Source of the DNA: a bacterium
Lineage (GTDB): Bacteria; Armatimonadota; Zipacnadia; Zipacnadales; UBA11051
Assembly (NCBI GenBank): GCA_030604405.1
Contig: JAUVVY010000035.1
Coordinates: 1 to 45,394 of the forward strand
Length of the DNA: 45,394 nucleotides
Direction of reading: 5' to 3'
Shown piece after piece: positions 1 through 8,710 of the stretch (positions are counted from its first letter, which is position 1; each line of letters starts with the position of its first letter). The translations under genes and the position numbers were made by a program. The notes under the pieces are model-generated. The model made no database searches and was not told the DNA's origin. It saw nothing but the letters and a program-made list of their open reading frames with translations.

Positions 1-135
1 CCGCTGCATGTATTATACGGCCGGCGCGGTATGAACGCGCGGCCCACAACACCCGGCGTTCTGTAGGGCGGGGACTTGTGCCCCGCCGCTGCATGTATTA
101 TACGGCCGGCGCGGTACAAGCCCGCGCCCTACAAG
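1..135. repeat. GC-rich hairpin repeat cluster
   Basis: Two 31-bp identical direct repeats (1-31 and 86-116) flank a hairpin of the form GGCGGGG-acttgtg-CCCCGCC. The second repeat runs into another hairpin in which GGCGCGG pairs with CCGCGCC. The same two hairpin cores recur, in swapped order, at 32004-32072. The remaining bases to 236 show no gene or clear signal. Confidence 0.75.
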
Positions 136-236
136 AGAGCTTGTACACAATACAGCATGAGTTCTGAAAACAAGCACTAGAGAGCCTGACCCGCCGTCTC
201 CACGGCTGTGACGGACAAGCCCACGCAATGATGAGT

Positions 237-3200
237 TCAGATTGCGTCTGTCGCTACGTAGGCGAAGTTGGTCACTGAAACGGTGTCTCTGCCCTTCTCC
301 AGGCGCGTGATGGCGATCTCCTGGCCCGGTTCGACGCCGCTGTAGTCGTCGGTGAGAACGGTGCGAATGCTGTGCATTGAGGTGCCGAATTCGTTGCGGA
401 TGGTAGTGGCGCGAATTGCGCGCAGCGGCCCCAGCAGCCGCATATTTCCGGGCTCACCGGCATAGACTTTGAACGTGCGCCTTTTGCTGTCCAATATCAG
501 TGGCGGCTCCACGACTATGCCGTCGTCGCTCACCGAACGCACCAGCAGCCAGTTGTCCATCAGGTGCGGCTGGTCGTCGAGGTGGATCAGATACTTGTTG
601 TCACCGAGAGCCTCGACTGACTTGATGGCGAATGTGGAGCGGTCCTCAGCATGTTGGACGATGATCGGCTGGCCTGCCATCACTTCGCCGACCGGGAAAG
701 CAGCCTCGGCCTGGATAGTCAGAGTGTCATCGGGGTCGCTGAAGTCCAGCAGGCGGCCCGTGAATTCGGCAGAGCCCTCGAGGGCGAGCTCAAAGCCGTC
801 GGCCTTGAGGTAGGTGCCGCCGGCCAGCAGCAGCTTGGCGCGCCCCTCATTGGTATAAGATATTACGGCCACATCCGCGTCAGTCGAGATCGTGTGCTCC
901 GCGTCATTTACCACGACCTGCGAGGGTTTGTTCGGGCCACCATAGGCGATTACATAATCGGTGCCGTAGATCGTCTCGACGGCCAATGCCACCGTGTACT
1001 GGTCATCAACACCTGGCTCCAGGCGCCGGACGCTCTTGATGAACGGGCTGTCCCTGTACGGCTCCATGACTGCGACGAAGTTGTCAACCTTTTCGGTGTT
1101 GGGCCGGCGTACGCAGACGATTTTCATCTTGCGACCGATGTCCTCGTTTTTGAAATGCCGCTGGGCCGGGCCATCGCCAATGATGACCTCGGAGGAGTCG
1201 GGCTGGAAGCCCGACCTACGCGGGGCGTCAACCATCCACAGCCGCAGGAACACGTCCTCATGGACGAGGGGAGAGTCGGGCTGGAAGCCCGACCTACGCG
1301 GGGCCGGCTGGCCGCGATAGTCGTCAATCCGCGACCACGTGGCCTGCCACGGCCCCTGTGCGACGCCGGTTGAAAGCCCCCGGATATTGCGCGCTCCGAA
1401 GTACTTGGAGGCGCTGAAAGTCCAGCCGCTGTAGTCGTAGAGGCTCTGGTCCGGGTCTTCGACCTTCGTCAGGTCTATGCTCTGTGTGTCAAAGGCGAGG
1501 CCGTGAGAGTGGAAATAGTAATCATGGGTCTGGCCGCCGCGGCCGCGGGCAATGTCAATAATGTACTGGTGGTCCTCCGAGGGGGTCATGAGCAGGACCT
1601 GTCGGCTCATCTCACCGGTCTCGCCGTTGTCAAAAGCCGCCCAGTCGGCGGCGTCATATTCGGCGGAGTCGGCCACCTGGCAGTGGGGTGCGATGAGGAA
1701 ATGCTTGCGCAAGTCGCCACGGATTCTGGTTGTGCCGCTGGGGTTGCCGTCCGGCTTGCGCAGGACCAGGCAGTTGTGGCCGGCGTGTGACTTGAGCCAC
1801 GCTCGCAGGAAATGGTCGGAGCCGAGATAGCCGAGGTCGGAGGCAAGCTCCTGGTTGTGAGCGTGGATTACGAGGTCCATGACGGCATTATGGAGGTGAC
1901 CGCAGGCCTTGGTGAAGTTGAGCGACACGACGGTGGGCGACTCGGCAGGCCCGGCCCGCAGAATCGCCTTGCGGCGGTCGTGCACAAGCACCGGCGGCAG
2001 CTTCACGTTGCGGTTGAAGCTCACGCCGACCGTCCCATCATCTCGCCTGGTAATGTCGAGGTATTTGTGGTGCTTTTCAGGTATCCCGCCGCCATATCTC
2101 TCCATGTATGCCAACTGAGTGGTGCTGCGCCTGCCGGCGCTATATACGGAATCTTCCCAGGCTATGTAGTAGTCGTCCTCGGTTGCGTAGTAGAGCATCT
2201 TGCTCACGAGGTCCCTGTAAACAGGCATCTTGAACAGGTTGATTCCGTCTGCCTCGTCATAGTACGGGGCGCTTTGGTCGAAGTCACCCTTCATGCCATG
2301 CAGGACCTGCATAATGCCAGTGAGGGAGGGAGTGTAGGTGGGTGAACCCTCAGCGCCGAGGCCGTCTTGTGAGAGATGGTTGCGGTAGAAGTAGTACACG
2401 TCCCTGGCCACATTAGCGAGTATCTTGTCGTCGCGCAGCATCAGCCCCATCCGCACCACGGGCGTAAGCGTCGAGCTGGCCAGGTTGTCGCCCGCTGCCA
2501 CCATGGTGTAGGGGCGAAGCTCCATTTCGACACATCCGCGTTTGAGATAGAATGCGACCGGGTCCTGCCCCATCGCCACGCGCTCTTTGTCGCCCGGCAC
2601 TGATACCGCCGAGCGCTGGCAGATGCGTCGCAGGTCGTCCTCGTCTTCGCTAAAGGCCTCCCGCAGCATGCAATTGGCCTCGAGCAATGTCCTCGCCTGG
2701 CCGGCCCGCCAGTTCCAGGCCCCGATGAACGGGCCGTAATAGCCGAATGGTCGGCTCTTGACCCGGTCCTCGAACAACGGATCACCCACTGTCGTGTCGC
2801 TCGCATTGAACGGCCGGAAGCCGGTCAGCTCTTCGTATTGCCATTTGTCGCCTTCCGAGGGCTGATAGAAGTCTTCCATGCGGCTTTGGAATTGCTGCGG
2901 TGTGATACCCTCGGCAGCAGCCAGGTAATCATCGCCCAGGTACGCCCGCGAAGTGCAGAGCATGATCAGCTTGGCCTTGCGGGCGTAGGTATCGGCCAGC
3001 TTGTACTCGTCACTGTCCGGCGGGAAGAGCTTGGTAGCGTAGTGCCAGGCCAGTGCCAGGGTCTGCACCGGCGTGCGCTGCAAGTGCAGGATGGCATTGA
3101 CATAATACTTGCCCATGAAATAGAAGCGCCTGCCGCCGCCGGCGTCACCGTGGGTGCTGCCATCCCAGCGATCGTGCGGGATGTTGTCGTGGGCCTGCGA

Positions 3201-4274
3201 CCACGCCTCGTCATGAGTCCGCGCCCACACCTCGTCGGTCGGCGCGCAGCCGTAGCCATCATCCGGATAGTCGGGGTTTGGGTAATAGTAATACTCGCGC
3301 CCCTCGGCCTTGCAGTGCCTGCACACCAGCTTCCACGGCTCTTCGATGCTCCACGAGAAATCGTTGTAATAGCGTGTCTTGAAGGGGTGTATGGGGCAGG
3401 TGACGGTATAGACGCCGCGCGGCTCGAAGCTCTTGTAGAACTGCCGGTACCATTCATCAGGCCTCTCCGCAAGTTTCTTGGAGGTGCTGAGTGTGCCATT
3501 TACCCGCGAAATCGCCGACTTATCACCAGCACGGTAGTCAGCCAGCACTTCCTCGAGGGGGGTATTGCCGACCAGGAGTGCGGGCTTTTCGGGAATCTCT
3601 ATCCGCGGCAGGTCATCGGCGGTCATGCCCTTCACGGTCTCCTTTTCAATGGTGACTTCGTCAATACACACGCGGCCCAGTTCCAGGCCATCGTTCTTGT
3701 ACCCATGCACCTGAAACATTACTGCATATTTCCTGGTCTCGCCAGGGACAGCGACAGTAGCCTCGTAGTGAGTCCACTCATCAGTCCTGGGCACCTTCAC
3801 GAGCGACGGCCTGCCGCAGCGATCTGCCGCTTTCGCCGCGTCGGTACGCCAGCACTGAACGGACGCGCTGACCTCAGACGCCTCGCTCTTTATCCAGAAG
3901 CCGACCTTGTAGGCGTTCGCGGACGGCGCGGCCCGGTAGTATTTGGCATCGGCGGGCGGCTCATTGACCAGAGCATCGGCGCCGCTTGTGCCGCTGGCGC
4001 TGCCTTGAACCAGGGCGCAACTGAGGTAATCCTCGCCAGCGCGATCGCCCGTCTCGATTGGCCTGAATGGCGCTGGGATGAAGTAAGCAGCCTTGCCCTT
4101 GTAACCCTCTTCCAGTGAGCCCCATTCGCCGACTGCATCGTAGGTGCCCCAGCCGACCGGCTTGCCATTTGCCACCTGCTCGCAGTTGCCGTTGTGAGAC
4201 AGGTCCTGCGCGGCCGCAGTGGCGCTGAGAAGCACCAGGGCGGCAAGCATAACGTAAAGACGATTGCTAAACAT
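237..4274 (-). CDS. Large secreted heparinase II/III-like protein
   Basis: 1345 residues, secreted or cell-surface. A signal peptide (about residues 1-22, ending ATAAAQ) is followed by a jelly-roll-like, carbohydrate-binding-type region (about 25-215). Next comes a segment with spaced cysteines (TCPIHPF near 292 and CRHC near 318), then a long helical part typical of an alpha-toroid. A heparinase II/III-type beta-sandwich follows, with the histidine-rich stretch CGHLHNAVMDLVIHAHNQ and HAGHNCLVL. Members of this broad family cleave or bind acidic polysaccharides; the substrate here is unknown. At 1345 residues it is much longer than typical members of about 650. Two short peptides (PRRSGFQPDS) near residues 990-1030 are translated palindromic repeats. 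The C-terminal 100 residues closely match the remnant at 4347-4800, so this gene was once partly duplicated. The catalytic class is an inference. Confidence 0.8.
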   Translation of the reverse strand: MFSNRLYVMLAALVLLSATAAAQDLSHNGNCEQVANGKPVGWGTYDAVGEWGSLEEGYKGKAAYFIPAPFRPIETGDRAGEDYLSCALVQGSASGTSGADALVNEPPADAKYYRAAPSANAYKVGFWIKSEASEVSASVQCWRTDAAKAADRCGRPSLVKVPRTDEWTHYEATVAVPGETRKYAVMFQVHGYKNDGLELGRVCIDEVTIEKETVKGMTADDLPRIEIPEKPALLVGNTPLEEVLADYRAGDKSAISRVNGTLSTSKKLAERPDEWYRQFYKSFEPRGVYTVTCPIHPFKTRYYNDFSWSIEEPWKLVCRHCKAEGREYYYYPNPDYPDDGYGCAPTDEVWARTHDEAWSQAHDNIPHDRWDGSTHGDAGGGRRFYFMGKYYVNAILHLQRTPVQTLALAWHYATKLFPPDSDEYKLADTYARKAKLIMLCTSRAYLGDDYLAAAEGITPQQFQSRMEDFYQPSEGDKWQYEELTGFRPFNASDTTVGDPLFEDRVKSRPFGYYGPFIGAWNWRAGQARTLLEANCMLREAFSEDEDDLRRICQRSAVSVPGDKERVAMGQDPVAFYLKRGCVEMELRPYTMVAAGDNLASSTLTPVVRMGLMLRDDKILANVARDVYYFYRNHLSQDGLGAEGSPTYTPSLTGIMQVLHGMKGDFDQSAPYYDEADGINLFKMPVYRDLVSKMLYYATEDDYYIAWEDSVYSAGRRSTTQLAYMERYGGGIPEKHHKYLDITRRDDGTVGVSFNRNVKLPPVLVHDRRKAILRAGPAESPTVVSLNFTKACGHLHNAVMDLVIHAHNQELASDLGYLGSDHFLRAWLKSHAGHNCLVLRKPDGNPSGTTRIRGDLRKHFLIAPHCQVADSAEYDAADWAAFDNGETGEMSRQVLLMTPSEDHQYIIDIARGRGGQTHDYYFHSHGLAFDTQSIDLTKVEDPDQSLYDYSGWTFSASKYFGARNIRGLSTGVAQGPWQATWSRIDDYRGQPAPRRSGFQPDSPLVHEDVFLRLWMVDAPRRSGFQPDSSEVIIGDGPAQRHFKNEDIGRKMKIVCVRRPNTEKVDNFVAVMEPYRDSPFIKSVRRLEPGVDDQYTVALAVETIYGTDYVIAYGGPNKPSQVVVNDAEHTISTDADVAVISYTNEGRAKLLLAGGTYLKADGFELALEGSAEFTGRLLDFSDPDDTLTIQAEAAFPVGEVMAGQPIIVQHAEDRSTFAIKSVEALGDNKYLIHLDDQPHLMDNWLLVRSVSDDGIVVEPPLILDSKRRTFKVYAGEPGNMRLLGPLRAIRATTIRNEFGTSMHSIRTVLTDDYSGVEPGQEIAITRLEKGRDTVSVTNFAYVATDAI
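1197..1223. repeat. In-gene palindromic repeat, copy 1
   Basis: A 27-bp unit with a GTCGGGCT-gga-AGCCCGAC stem followed by a CTACGCGG tail. It is identical to 1275-1301 and 7342-7368. It lies inside the large heparinase-like gene and is translated in frame on the minus strand as PRRSGFQPD. In the remnant at 4347-4800 the corresponding protein position reads LWMVDEPGTEVIVG, without the repeat peptide, so this copy looks inserted. Confidence 0.85.
1275..1301. repeat. In-gene palindromic repeat, copy 2
   Basis: Second identical 27-bp copy, 51 bp from the first and in the same orientation. It is also translated in frame as PRRSGFQPD. In the remnant at 4347-4800 the same position reads directly into QLVHDSVF, so this copy too appears to be an addition. 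Confidence 0.85.
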
Positions 4275-4346
4275 GCGATCAATCCTCCTCGGAGGCCGGC
4301 TTCAACAATGTATTGCATACTGAGGTCGTGTCAATGGGCCCAAGCC

Positions 4347-4800
4347 TTATTCGCGGTTGTAAGTGCTGTACGCGTAGTTCGTAACGAAAACGGTGTCATG
4401 GCCCTTTTCGAGGCGGGTGATGGCGATCTCCTGGCCGGTCTCTGTGCCACTGTATTCGTCAGTAAGGATCTTGTGCAGACTGTATATTCCTGCGCCCCAT
4501 TCGTCGGAGATGGTTTCGGTGGCTGTGCCGCGCAGAGGCCCGAGTAAGTGCATTTTCCCCGGCTCGCCAGCATAGACCTTGTATGTCCGCTGCTTGAGGT
4601 CCAACGCCGGAGGCGGCTCAACTGTAATGCCGCTGCCGTCCACATCCGTGACCAGCAGCCAGTTATTCATCAATAGCGCTAGGCCGGAGCCGTGCCGACG
4701 ATGACTTCGGTCCCAGGCTCGTCCACCATCCACAGCCGCATGAAAACGCTATCGTGGACCAACTGCCCGACGGTGTTCTCCCTCACCCGACGCCAATATC
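4347..4800 (-). pseudogene. Decayed C-terminal copy of the heparinase-like gene
   Basis: Two blocks of protein similarity to the gene at 237-4274 lie side by side in different frames. Reading on the minus strand, about 4683-4790 encodes LVHDSVFMRLWMVDEPGTEV, matching LVHEDVFLRLWMVD near residue 1005. A stop at 4679-4681 follows. Then 4347-4676 encodes MNNWLLV through QEIAITRLEKGHDTVFVTN, matching the last 105 or so residues. Roughly 190 codons between the blocks are missing and the frame is broken at the junction. It is a remnant of a tandem paralogue with an internal deletion. Its upstream end stops where a replication-protein fragment begins. Confidence 0.8.
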
Positions 4801-4815
4801 CCCCCACCATAGCCA

Positions 4816-5022
4816 TCAAGCGGCCGCGAGGTCGTTGAGAGTGGCGGCCGTGAGGGGTTCGTGCCAGCCGAAAGTGCGGCGGGCGAGGACTAAGACGACT
4901 TTCAGTTGGGACTCGCTGAGGCGGGGTAGAAGCACCTCGCAGACCTCGTTGGGCATCTGGGTGTAGTTGGGGGCTTGGAGGCCGGGGTAGCTGGCCCAGA
5001 AGGGGTCGGGCGGCTTGGCCAT
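4816..5022 (-). pseudogene. N-terminal fragment of phage-type replication protein
   Basis: 68 codons with a good ribosome binding site (GAGGTG, 6 bases before ATG). The segment YTQMPNEVCEVLLPRLSESQ followed by LKVVLVLARRTFGW resembles the N-terminal helix-turn-helix domain of phage replication protein O/replisome organisers, whose typical form is NYTQVPNE...LSxxELKVxLYIxRRTFGW. Family members are usually 200-300 residues, so only the first domain remains and it ends in LNDLAAA. No helicase loader, integrase or capsid gene is nearby. It could be a leftover of a lost mobile element or, less likely, a standalone small DNA-binding protein. Confidence 0.6.
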
Positions 5023-5110
5023 AGTCGCACCTCAAGCGTTGGCCGCGGCACGCCAGTGGACTATCTCGCGGCTTGCAGGCACGGCGGTGGGCTCTGCCTT
5101 GCGGACAGTG

Positions 5111-5761
5111 TTACGGGCTGGTTCTATATTCTCCACTCGCCCATTGCCCCGGTGTGCCGCCCTTCGCATGACCATCGCAGAAGCCTACATTGGCCCTGCC
5201 GTTATGGTCGTAACGGGTACGCTGGCTCCCATCTTGAAATCCCCAGGAATACGACCAGCCAAACCACTTCTGGGCTGTCCCATGCCAGTACTTGCCCTCA
5301 GTGATGAGCATGGTCTGGGCCGGCCACCTGACCTCCGAATCTTTCTTGAGGTAGCTGGGGAACCGGGAGAGTCGGACGTTGATGGCATAGTGTGAGTATG
5401 CCCCCATGTACCATGCGGGCTCAATTCGCGCCCCCGGACATTGCCATATGCTGTAGCTACTCCCTACCCATGTCTGTCCCTGGACACCGGCCCTAATGTA
5501 GGGATCGATCGCATAGACCCAGTAGATGTTGTTGCCGTACACTATTCCGGCGGGCACTCGGTAGTTTTGGATCGGATAGAAGCCGTCGTAGTCCTGGGTG
5601 TACATGAGGATTCCGAGCGTAATCTGCTTGACGTTTGACAGACATGAAGCTTCCCATGATTTGGCGCGGGCGCGAGCGAATACCGGAAAGAGTATCGCCG
5701 CCAGGATCGCAATTATTGCTATCACCACCAGCAATTCGATAAGCGTAAAACCCTTTCTCAT
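5111..5761 (-). CDS. DUF1559-type prepilin-like protein (H-X9-DG)
   Basis: 216 residues. The N-terminus MRKGFTLIELLVVIAIIAIL is a type IV prepilin/pseudopilin leader: cleavage by prepilin peptidase is expected after Gly4 with methylation of Phe5, and the hydrophobic helix anchors it in the membrane or a pilus-like fibre. The AAILFPVFARAR continuation is typical of Armatimonadota-like members. The C-terminal domain has the H-X9-DG signature (H-NGRANVGFC-DG near residue 190), which defines the DUF1559 group present in many copies in Planctomycetota and Armatimonadota. The start is supported by GAAGGTG upstream and a good promoter at 5808-5836. There is no secretion-system gene next to it, so it is probably one of many dispersed paralogues. 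Its function is not known. Confidence 0.9.
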   Translation of the reverse strand: MRKGFTLIELLVVIAIIAILAAILFPVFARARAKSWEASCLSNVKQITLGILMYTQDYDGFYPIQNYRVPAGIVYGNNIYWVYAIDPYIRAGVQGQTWVGSSYSIWQCPGARIEPAWYMGAYSHYAINVRLSRFPSYLKKDSEVRWPAQTMLITEGKYWHGTAQKWFGWSYSWGFQDGSQRTRYDHNGRANVGFCDGHAKGGTPGQWASGEYRTSP

Positions 5762-5807
5762 TACGACACCTTCTCTCTCTGCTCAAGTTGACTACCCAAC
5801 GAACAGT

Positions 5808-5836
5808 ATTCTACCCCGTCCCCGACAAAATGTAAA
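5808..5836 (-). promoter_or_regulatory. Sigma70-like promoter of the prepilin gene
   Basis: On the minus strand TTTACA and TAGAAT are separated by 17 bases. Each hexamer matches the consensus at 5 of 6 positions. The -10 box ends about 45 bases before the prepilin ATG, with only a ribosome binding site in between. Confidence 0.6.
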
Positions 5837-5870
5837 TGGGGTTTTGCAAGAGTCTCGTGATGTTACATTG

Positions 5871-5959
5871 GGAAATTGGGGACAGTCACGTATTTCTTGC
5901 GATTTCTCTAAGTTGCACTCCTACTCCTGAGCAGAAATAGGTGACTGTCCCCAATTTCC
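5871..5959. repeat. 89-bp MITE-like palindromic element, copy 1
   Basis: Perfect 19-bp terminal inverted repeats (5871-5889 and 5941-5959; left arm GGAAATTGGGGACAGTCAC). The pairing continues for 7 more bases after one G-G mismatch, and the centre of about 35 bp is shared with the copies at 14712-14799 (inverted) and 37309-37394. It sits in the divergent gap between the prepilin gene and aroA. It encodes nothing and resembles REP/MITE elements mobilised in trans. Confidence 0.9.
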
Positions 5960-6050
5960 AGCTTGCATTGTGAGGCTTGTTCAAGTAATCTTTTACAGTC
6001 AAATATTCCATCCGCCCGGACGTCTCACCTTCCCATAGGATGTCGTCACA

Positions 6051-7334
6051 ATGGAGTTGCGAGTAAGAAGATCACAATTGAACGGCTGCGCCGCGATGCC
6101 GGCGTCGAAGTCCCATACTATCCGGGCTCTCGCCATCGCTGGATTGGCCGAGGGGGAAAGCCGTCTGATCAGGCCGCTGCGCTCTGCTGACACCGAAGCG
6201 GCCGTGCGAGCCATAGACGCTATCGGCGCGGGGACTCAGGACGACGCACAAGACATCATCGTCAGCGGCGTCGCTGGGCGTCCGCAAGCACCCGACCATG
6301 TCATAGACGTGGGCAACTCCGGCGTGACCCTACGGACGATCTCTGCCACCGCTGCGCTGATTGAGGGGACGACACATCTTACCGGCGACGAGCAGATACA
6401 GACGCGGCCCATTGGGCCGCTGCTGGGTGCTCTCAATCAACTCGGCGCGGAGGCGGTTTCCGACCGTGACAACGGCTGTGCGCCGGCCACGATATCAGGG
6501 CCTATGCGCGGCGGAAACTGCGCCATCGAATGCCCAACGTCGCAGTTTCTGAGCGCGCTTCTGATTAATTGTCCACTGGCACCAGGCGCTACACACATTC
6601 ACGTGACGCTTCTGCACGAGCGCCCCTTTGTGTACATGACCCTTGATTGGCTCGACCGCCAGGGAATCGCGTACGAGGCCCAGGGACTCGAGCATTTCGA
6701 GATACCGGGCGGACAGATGTACAGGGCCTTCGAGCGCCAGATACCGGCAGACTTCTCATCCGCGACATTCTTCATGTGCGCGGCGGCAGTGACCGGCTCG
6801 GAGATCACCCTGACCGGCCTCGATATGGCTGACCCACAGGGCGACAAAGCCGTGGTGGATATGCTGCGGCAGATGGGCGCAGAGATCGAGATTGACGGGC
6901 TGGAAATGACTGTGCGAGGCGGGAGTCTGCGCGGCTGCGAGTTTGATCTCAATGCCACGCCCGACGCACTGCCCGCCCTCGCTGTTGCCGCGTGTTTCGC
7001 CGAGGGCGAAACGGTTTTGGACAATGTGCCCCAGGCACGCATCAAGGAAACTGACCGCATAACAGTGATGGCCGCAGAGCTGGGAAAGATGGGCGCTGAT
7101 ATCGAGGAGTTGCCCGACGGGCTTGTGGTCAGAGGCAGCCAAATGCGCGGGGCCGAAGTCGAAGGTCATGGCGACCATCGGGTTGTCATGGCCCTGGCGC
7201 TCGCGGGCATGGCTGTCGCGGGAGAGACGATAATTTCAACCGCCGAGTCGGTGGCAGTAACCTTCCCCAACTTCGTGGAGCTGATGCAGGGACTTGGTGC
7301 AAACATCGAGACGGCCGGCCCTTCGCAGACATGA
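6051..7334 (+). CDS. aroA: 3-phosphoshikimate 1-carboxyvinyltransferase (EPSP synthase)
   Basis: 427 residues, the usual length. It transfers the enolpyruvyl group of PEP to shikimate-3-phosphate, step six of the cytosolic shikimate pathway. Visible motifs are PASKSHTIRALAIAGLA near residue 17 (substrate lysine and serine), GNSGVTLR near 88 (PEP loop), TRPIGPLL, PTSQFLSALL, the catalytic aspartate in NATPDALPALAV near 303, KETDRI near 333 (catalytic Glu/Lys) and HGDHRVVMALALAG near 372. All key residues appear present. The SSQ motif is TSQ here. aroC follows on the same strand after 73 bases, so the two are probably co-transcribed. An AGGATG ribosome site precedes the ATG. Confidence 0.96.
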   Translation: MELRVRRSQLNGCAAMPASKSHTIRALAIAGLAEGESRLIRPLRSADTEAAVRAIDAIGAGTQDDAQDIIVSGVAGRPQAPDHVIDVGNSGVTLRTISATAALIEGTTHLTGDEQIQTRPIGPLLGALNQLGAEAVSDRDNGCAPATISGPMRGGNCAIECPTSQFLSALLINCPLAPGATHIHVTLLHERPFVYMTLDWLDRQGIAYEAQGLEHFEIPGGQMYRAFERQIPADFSSATFFMCAAAVTGSEITLTGLDMADPQGDKAVVDMLRQMGAEIEIDGLEMTVRGGSLRGCEFDLNATPDALPALAVAACFAEGETVLDNVPQARIKETDRITVMAAELGKMGADIEELPDGLVVRGSQMRGAEVEGHGDHRVVMALALAGMAVAGETIISTAESVAVTFPNFVELMQGLGANIETAGPSQT

Positions 7335-7341
7335 CAGAGAT

Positions 7342-7368
7342 GTCGGGCTGGAAGCCCGACCTACGCGG
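7342..7368. repeat. Palindromic repeat between aroA and aroC
   Basis: Third identical copy of the 27-bp GTCGGGCTGGAAGCCCGAC plus CTACGCGG unit found twice inside the gene at 237-4274. Here it lies in the aroA-aroC gap, where it would form a hairpin in the mRNA. A truncated copy (GTCGGGCTGGAA) lies at 45267-45278 after argS. Confidence 0.85.
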
Positions 7369-7407
7369 CAAGGTCGGTAATCACTAGCACCCCAGGAGGA
7401 GACAGAA

Positions 7408-8538
7408 ATGCTAGGTAATACGTTCGGCAGGATGTTCCGAGTGACAACTTGTGGTGAGTCTTACGGCAAGGCGCTGGCAGCCATTTGCGACGGCGTGCCG
7501 CCCGGCCTGGAGCTTTGTGATGCCGACATTCAGGAGGAGCTCGACAAGCGCCGCCCGGGCCAGAGCGCCATAGACTCTCCGCGGCAGGAGACCGACCAGG
7601 TACAGCTATTCTCCGGCATGCTCAACGGCTATACCACCGGCGCCCCGGTCGGCATGATTATCTACAACGTGGACACGCTGCCCCAGCACGTCAAGGAGTA
7701 CGAGGACGCTAAGGACCTGATCCGGCCCGGCCATGCGGAGTACACCTACCGCATCAAGTACGGGGATTACGTTGACTGGTGCGGGGCGGGCCGGGCCAGC
7801 GGGCGTGAGACGGCCGCGCGTGTGGCCGCCGGGGCGGTGGCGAAGAAGATACTGGCGCGCGAAGGCATCAGAGTGGTCGCCTACGTCAAAAAGCTCATGG
7901 ACATGGAGGCCGATGTGTCGGGGCTGAGCTTCGATGAGCGCGAGGAGAACTCCCTGAAGAATGAAATCTTCTGCCCTGATCTGAAAACCGCCGAGCAGAT
8001 GATAGAGTACACCAAGCAGGTCAAAGACGAGGGTGACACCGTCGGTGGCGTCGTCGAAATCCTGGCCGTGGGCGTGCCTCCGGGTCTGGGCGAGCCGGTC
8101 TTTGATAAGCTCAGCGCCGGCCTGGCACATGCGCTGATGAGCATCCAGGCCGTCAAGGGCTGCGAGATCGGCGCGGGCTTTGGCGTGACGACGATGAAGG
8201 GCTCGGAATGTAACGATATACCCTACATGAAAGACGGCAAGATCCGCTTCCGTACCAATAACTCCGGCGGAATGGACGGCGGCATTTCCAACGGCGAGGA
8301 TATTATCGCACGCATCGCCGTCAAGCCGACCTCCACCATCTCAATCGCCCAGCGGACGGTCAACATGGCCACGATGGAAGAGGCCGAACTGGAGGCCATC
8401 ACTCGCCGCGATGCGACGATCTGCGGGCGGATATGTGCAGTGGCAGCGGCCATGACGCGCCTGACGATCCTCGACCACCTGATGATGTGGCGCGGCTATG
8501 ACGCTGTCTCCGGCATCGAGCACAAGCTCGGCTGGTAA
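7408..8538 (+). CDS. aroC: Chorismate synthase (divergent active-site motif)
   Basis: 376 residues. It converts EPSP to chorismate using reduced FMN, the last shikimate step. Family motifs are RVTTCGESYGKALA (10-23), RPGHAEYTYRIKYGDYVDW (106 on), GRASGRETAARVAAGA, GAGFGVTTMKGSE, NNSGGMDGGISNGEDI and KPTSTI. The first motif is normally GESHG; here the histidine, one of two invariant catalytic histidines, is Tyr19. The second (His109) is kept. The usual C-terminal GRHDP...PRAVP block reads TRRDATICGRICAVAAAM. The rest of the fold is intact, so this is probably a divergent but working enzyme. Ribosome site AGGAGGA is 7 bases before the ATG, and an intrinsic terminator follows at 8578-8617. Confidence 0.92.
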   Translation: MLGNTFGRMFRVTTCGESYGKALAAICDGVPPGLELCDADIQEELDKRRPGQSAIDSPRQETDQVQLFSGMLNGYTTGAPVGMIIYNVDTLPQHVKEYEDAKDLIRPGHAEYTYRIKYGDYVDWCGAGRASGRETAARVAAGAVAKKILAREGIRVVAYVKKLMDMEADVSGLSFDEREENSLKNEIFCPDLKTAEQMIEYTKQVKDEGDTVGGVVEILAVGVPPGLGEPVFDKLSAGLAHALMSIQAVKGCEIGAGFGVTTMKGSECNDIPYMKDGKIRFRTNNSGGMDGGISNGEDIIARIAVKPTSTISIAQRTVNMATMEEAELEAITRRDATICGRICAVAAAMTRLTILDHLMMWRGYDAVSGIEHKLGW

Positions 8539-8577
8539 CGGCCCGACTGACGCGACGAACACAGTGATCCGATCCCA

Positions 8578-8617
8578 CGTGGGGCTGAAGGCAGACTTCG
8601 GCCCCGCGTTTTTCTTT
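8578..8617 (+). terminator. Rho-independent terminator after aroC
   Basis: A 13-bp stem (8578-8590 with 8596-8608, two G-U pairs) has a 5-base loop and is followed by TTTTTCTTT. It lies 40 bases after the aroC stop and before the next gene's ribosome site, so it separates the aro unit from the downstream cluster. Confidence 0.9.
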
Positions 8618-8710
8618 GCAGGACAAATGCGCACGCAGAGGGAACCCAAAGGCAGGCACGGGCATCACGCGGCTGCCCGCAAGCAAGGTACGTTCGGAGG
8701 AAATAGAACC

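Noticed and set aside
2838-4118. Long plus-strand open frame (426 codons) opposite the heparinase-like gene
   Set aside because: It is antisense to a well-supported gene; GC-rich codon bias leaves open frames on the other strand. Same reason for the long antisense frames at 19834-21204, 22270-23658 and 43491-44942.
4816-5022. Prophage
   Set aside because: Only one N-terminal fragment of a replication protein is present; no structural or integrase gene lies nearby.
8498-8710. Upstream extension of the first Gfo/Idh/MocA gene
   Set aside because: The region contains the aroC end and a textbook terminator; the GTG at 8711 has a good ribosome site.
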